From Clostridiales bacterium (GTDB lineage Bacteria; Bacillota; Clostridia; Saccharofermentanales; Saccharofermentanaceae): a DNA stretch of 7,704 nt. The stretch's first letter is position 1; each line of letters opens with the position of its first letter. A program made the position numbers and the translations under genes. This document shows positions 6,597-7,704 of this stretch, piece by piece. Location: positions 1 through 7,704 of the forward strand of contig JAGAFH010000030.1 in the NCBI GenBank assembly GCA_017612755.1, in the 5' to 3' direction. The notes beneath the pieces were generated by a model that worked only from the letters and a program-made list of their open reading frames with translations, was not told the origin of the DNA and did no database searches.

Positions 6597-6599
6597 ATC
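6588..6599 (+). promoter_or_regulatory. Unusually long ribosome binding site
   Basis: AAGGAGGTGATC is complementary over 12 consecutive bases to the standard bacterial 16S 3' tail (GATCACCTCCTT). The GGAGG core ends 7 bases before ATG 6602. This fixes the start codon. Confidence 0.9.
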
Positions 6600-6601
6600 T
6601 T

Positions 6602-7210
6602 ATGGCAAAGACTATCATCACTGTAAGCAGACAGTTCGGAAGCGGCGGAAGGTCAATAGCTAAAGCCCTTGCTGAAAAACTCGGATATGATTACTACGAC
6701 AAGGAGATCATCGAAAATGTAGCTCTTGAGACAGGCTTCTCCCAAGAATTCGTAGCAAGTAAGGGAGAAGAGGCTCCCGGAAAGACAGTCTTCTCCTACG
6801 GTTTTGAAAATCAGGGCGTGCCCGGCATCATGAACGGCATGACCACCCACGATTATCTGTGGACCGTACAGCGTAAGATCATCTGTAATATCGCTGACAG
6901 CGGAAAGCCCTGCGTAATAGTCGGAAGATCTGCTGACTATATCCTCCGGGAAAGAGACGGGGTCCTTAATGTATTCATATATGCGGATATGGACTTCAGG
7001 GCGGACAGGATCGTAAGGCTCTACGGCGAAAGCGAGAAGAAGCCCGAAAAGAGGCTTTCCGACAAGGATAAGAAGAGGGCCGCCAACCATAAGCATTTTA
7101 CAGATCTTCAGTGGGGCTATGCTCCCAATTATGATCTGTGCCTTAACAGCGGCAAGGTGGGGATCGATAAATGCGTTGAGATAATATACGATGTGGTGAA
7201 GAATTCGTAA
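6602..7210 (+). CDS. Cytidylate-kinase-like family protein (Cytidylate_kin2)
   Basis: A 202-residue protein of the Cytidylate_kin2 family, common in Clostridia and distinct from the canonical cmk. The N-terminus IITVSRQFGSGGRSIAKALAEKLGYDYYDKEII carries the family's P-loop variant GSGGRSIA, residues 13-20, which lacks the usual GKS ending and has Gly-Gly-Arg instead. IVGRSADYIL follows at about residues 106-114 (G108, R109), then a lid-like, Lys/Arg-rich segment DKDKKRAANHKHFTDLQWG, then NYDLCLNSGKVGID near the end. These are hallmark segments of the family. The predicted role is a P-loop nucleoside-monophosphate-kinase-type phosphotransferase in the cytoplasm; the substrate of this family is not established to my knowledge, so true CMP kinase activity should not be assumed. 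It is preceded by a very strong ribosome site and followed by a terminator hairpin at 7250-7286. Confidence 0.9.
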   Translation: MAKTIITVSRQFGSGGRSIAKALAEKLGYDYYDKEIIENVALETGFSQEFVASKGEEAPGKTVFSYGFENQGVPGIMNGMTTHDYLWTVQRKIICNIADSGKPCVIVGRSADYILRERDGVLNVFIYADMDFRADRIVRLYGESEKKPEKRLSDKDKKRAANHKHFTDLQWGYAPNYDLCLNSGKVGIDKCVEIIYDVVKNS

Positions 7211-7220
7211 CGATTTCTCG

Positions 7221-7249
7221 TTGTCAATAAAAAACCTCTGTGCTAAATT
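7221..7249 (+). promoter_or_regulatory. Probable promoter of the symporter gene
   Basis: TTGTCA (7221-7226, five of six consensus bases) and TAAATT (7244-7249) are 17 bases apart, with TGC at 7241-7243 giving an extended -10. RNA would start near 7256, within the left arm of the hairpin described next. Confidence 0.55.
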
Positions 7250-7286
7250 ATACAAGACTGTCTGTCAGGCAGTCTTGTATTCTTTT
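7250..7286 (+). terminator. Terminator hairpin after the kinase-like gene
   Basis: ATACAAGACTGTCT (7250-7263) pairs with AGGCAGTCTTGTAT (7267-7280), 14 base pairs with one U-G pair and a 3-base loop. The T-rich run TCTTTT follows. The T run is short, and the same palindrome lies beside a promoter, so an operator role is an alternative. Confidence 0.7.
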
Positions 7287-7303
7287 GAGGGTGAGGACAA
7301 TAT

Positions 7304-7704
7304 ATGTTAGTTAAGATCCTTATGATGGTGGTCTTCTTTGCAGTGCTCATAGCAGTTGGTATCATGAGCCGTAAGAAGGCAAGGAGCGTAGAAGGCTTCG
7401 TACTGGGCGGAAGAAATGTCGGCCCCTGGCTCACGGCCTTCGCTTACGGCACTTCGTATTTTTCTGCTGTAATCTTCGTAGGCTATGCAGGCCAGTTCGG
7501 CTGGAAGTACGGAATAGCTTCAACATGGATAGGCATCGGCAATGCGCTCATCGGATCCCTCCTCGCGTGGGTCATCCTCGGACGCCGCACCCGCATCATG
7601 ACGCAGCACCTGGGGAGCGCCACCATGCCGGAATTCTTCGGCCGCCGCTTCGGCTCCCGCGCCCTCAAGATCATCGCCTCGGTCGTGATCTTCATCTTCC
7701 TGAT
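7304..7704 (+). CDS. Sodium:solute symporter family (SSS) transporter, 3' partial
   Basis: The first 133 codons of a gene that runs off the window. GAGG at 7293-7296 is 7 bases before ATG 7304. The protein opens with a hydrophobic helix (about residues 4-21), then a short basic segment (SRKKARS) and FVLGGRNVGPW, residues 32-42, the typical SSS sequence before the second helix. TAFAYGTSYFSAVIFVGYAGQFGWKYG follows in pieces at about 44-70, then helices at about 73-92 and from 120. This family (LeuT fold, PutP/SGLT relatives) couples Na+ to uptake of substrates such as proline, pantothenate, sialic acid or sugars; the substrate cannot be told from this part. Base and codon use change sharply after about codon 76 (position 7532): third positions go from 57% to 93% G/C, and Arg codons become exclusively CGC. 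Confidence 0.9.
   Translation, partial: MLVKILMMVVFFAVLIAVGIMSRKKARSVEGFVLGGRNVGPWLTAFAYGTSYFSAVIFVGYAGQFGWKYGIASTWIGIGNALIGSLLAWVILGRRTRIMTQHLGSATMPEFFGRRFGSRALKIIASVVIFIFL

Noticed and set aside
6653..7255. Long open frame on the minus strand opposite the kinase-like gene
   Set aside because: It is 200 codons long but is the mirror of a gene with clear family motifs and a strong ribosome site; its translation has no recognisable motif.

Overview
The window looks like chromosomal DNA of a Gram-positive Clostridia-type bacterium, most likely a gut or rumen Lachnospirales/Oscillospirales relative. This rests on the gene content: a DUF6472-type four-cysteine mini-protein, an LTA-synthase-like membrane sulfatase, meso-diaminopimelate dehydrogenase, a Cytidylate_kin2-family protein and strong GGAGG ribosome sites. 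Two 60-base lines counted in genes (2401-2460 and 6001-6060) are 42% and 45% GC. The genus is not resolved. No mobile element, CRISPR array, tRNA or rRNA is visible.

Layout. 1-296 is the 3' end of an EAL-domain (c-di-GMP phosphodiesterase) gene cut by the window edge. 363-2744 is a tight forward run: a PIG-L deacetylase/glycosyltransferase fusion that starts at TTG, a 57-residue four-cysteine protein, and a HAD phosphatase that starts 1 base after it. A probable extended -10 promoter at 2772-2780 then opens a two-gene unit of small unrecognised proteins (2819-3124 and 3145-3426). That unit ends in two consecutive GC-rich hairpins (3436-3498), the second of which also terminates the convergent ddh gene (3519-4505, minus strand). 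The ddh promoter lies back-to-back with the start region of an LTA-synthase-family gene (4619-6526), which has no ribosome site and may be leaderless. Next come a cytidylate-kinase-like gene (6602-7210) with a 12-base match to the 16S tail, a terminator hairpin, and the first 133 codons of a sodium:solute symporter (7304 onward) running off the window.

How the genes fit together. Several concern the cell envelope. Ddh supplies meso-DAP for peptidoglycan and lysine, the LTA-synthase-like protein would build or modify a surface polyol-phosphate polymer, and the PIG-L/glycosyltransferase fusion plausibly makes a modified glycan or glycolipid. The rest is housekeeping or signalling (EAL, HAD, nucleotide-kinase-like, transporter). 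The window is mostly ordinary. Its least explained parts are the bicistronic unit of unknown small proteins, the SD/anti-SD inverted repeat before the kinase-like gene, and an abrupt rise in GC and GC3 inside the symporter gene after about position 7532.
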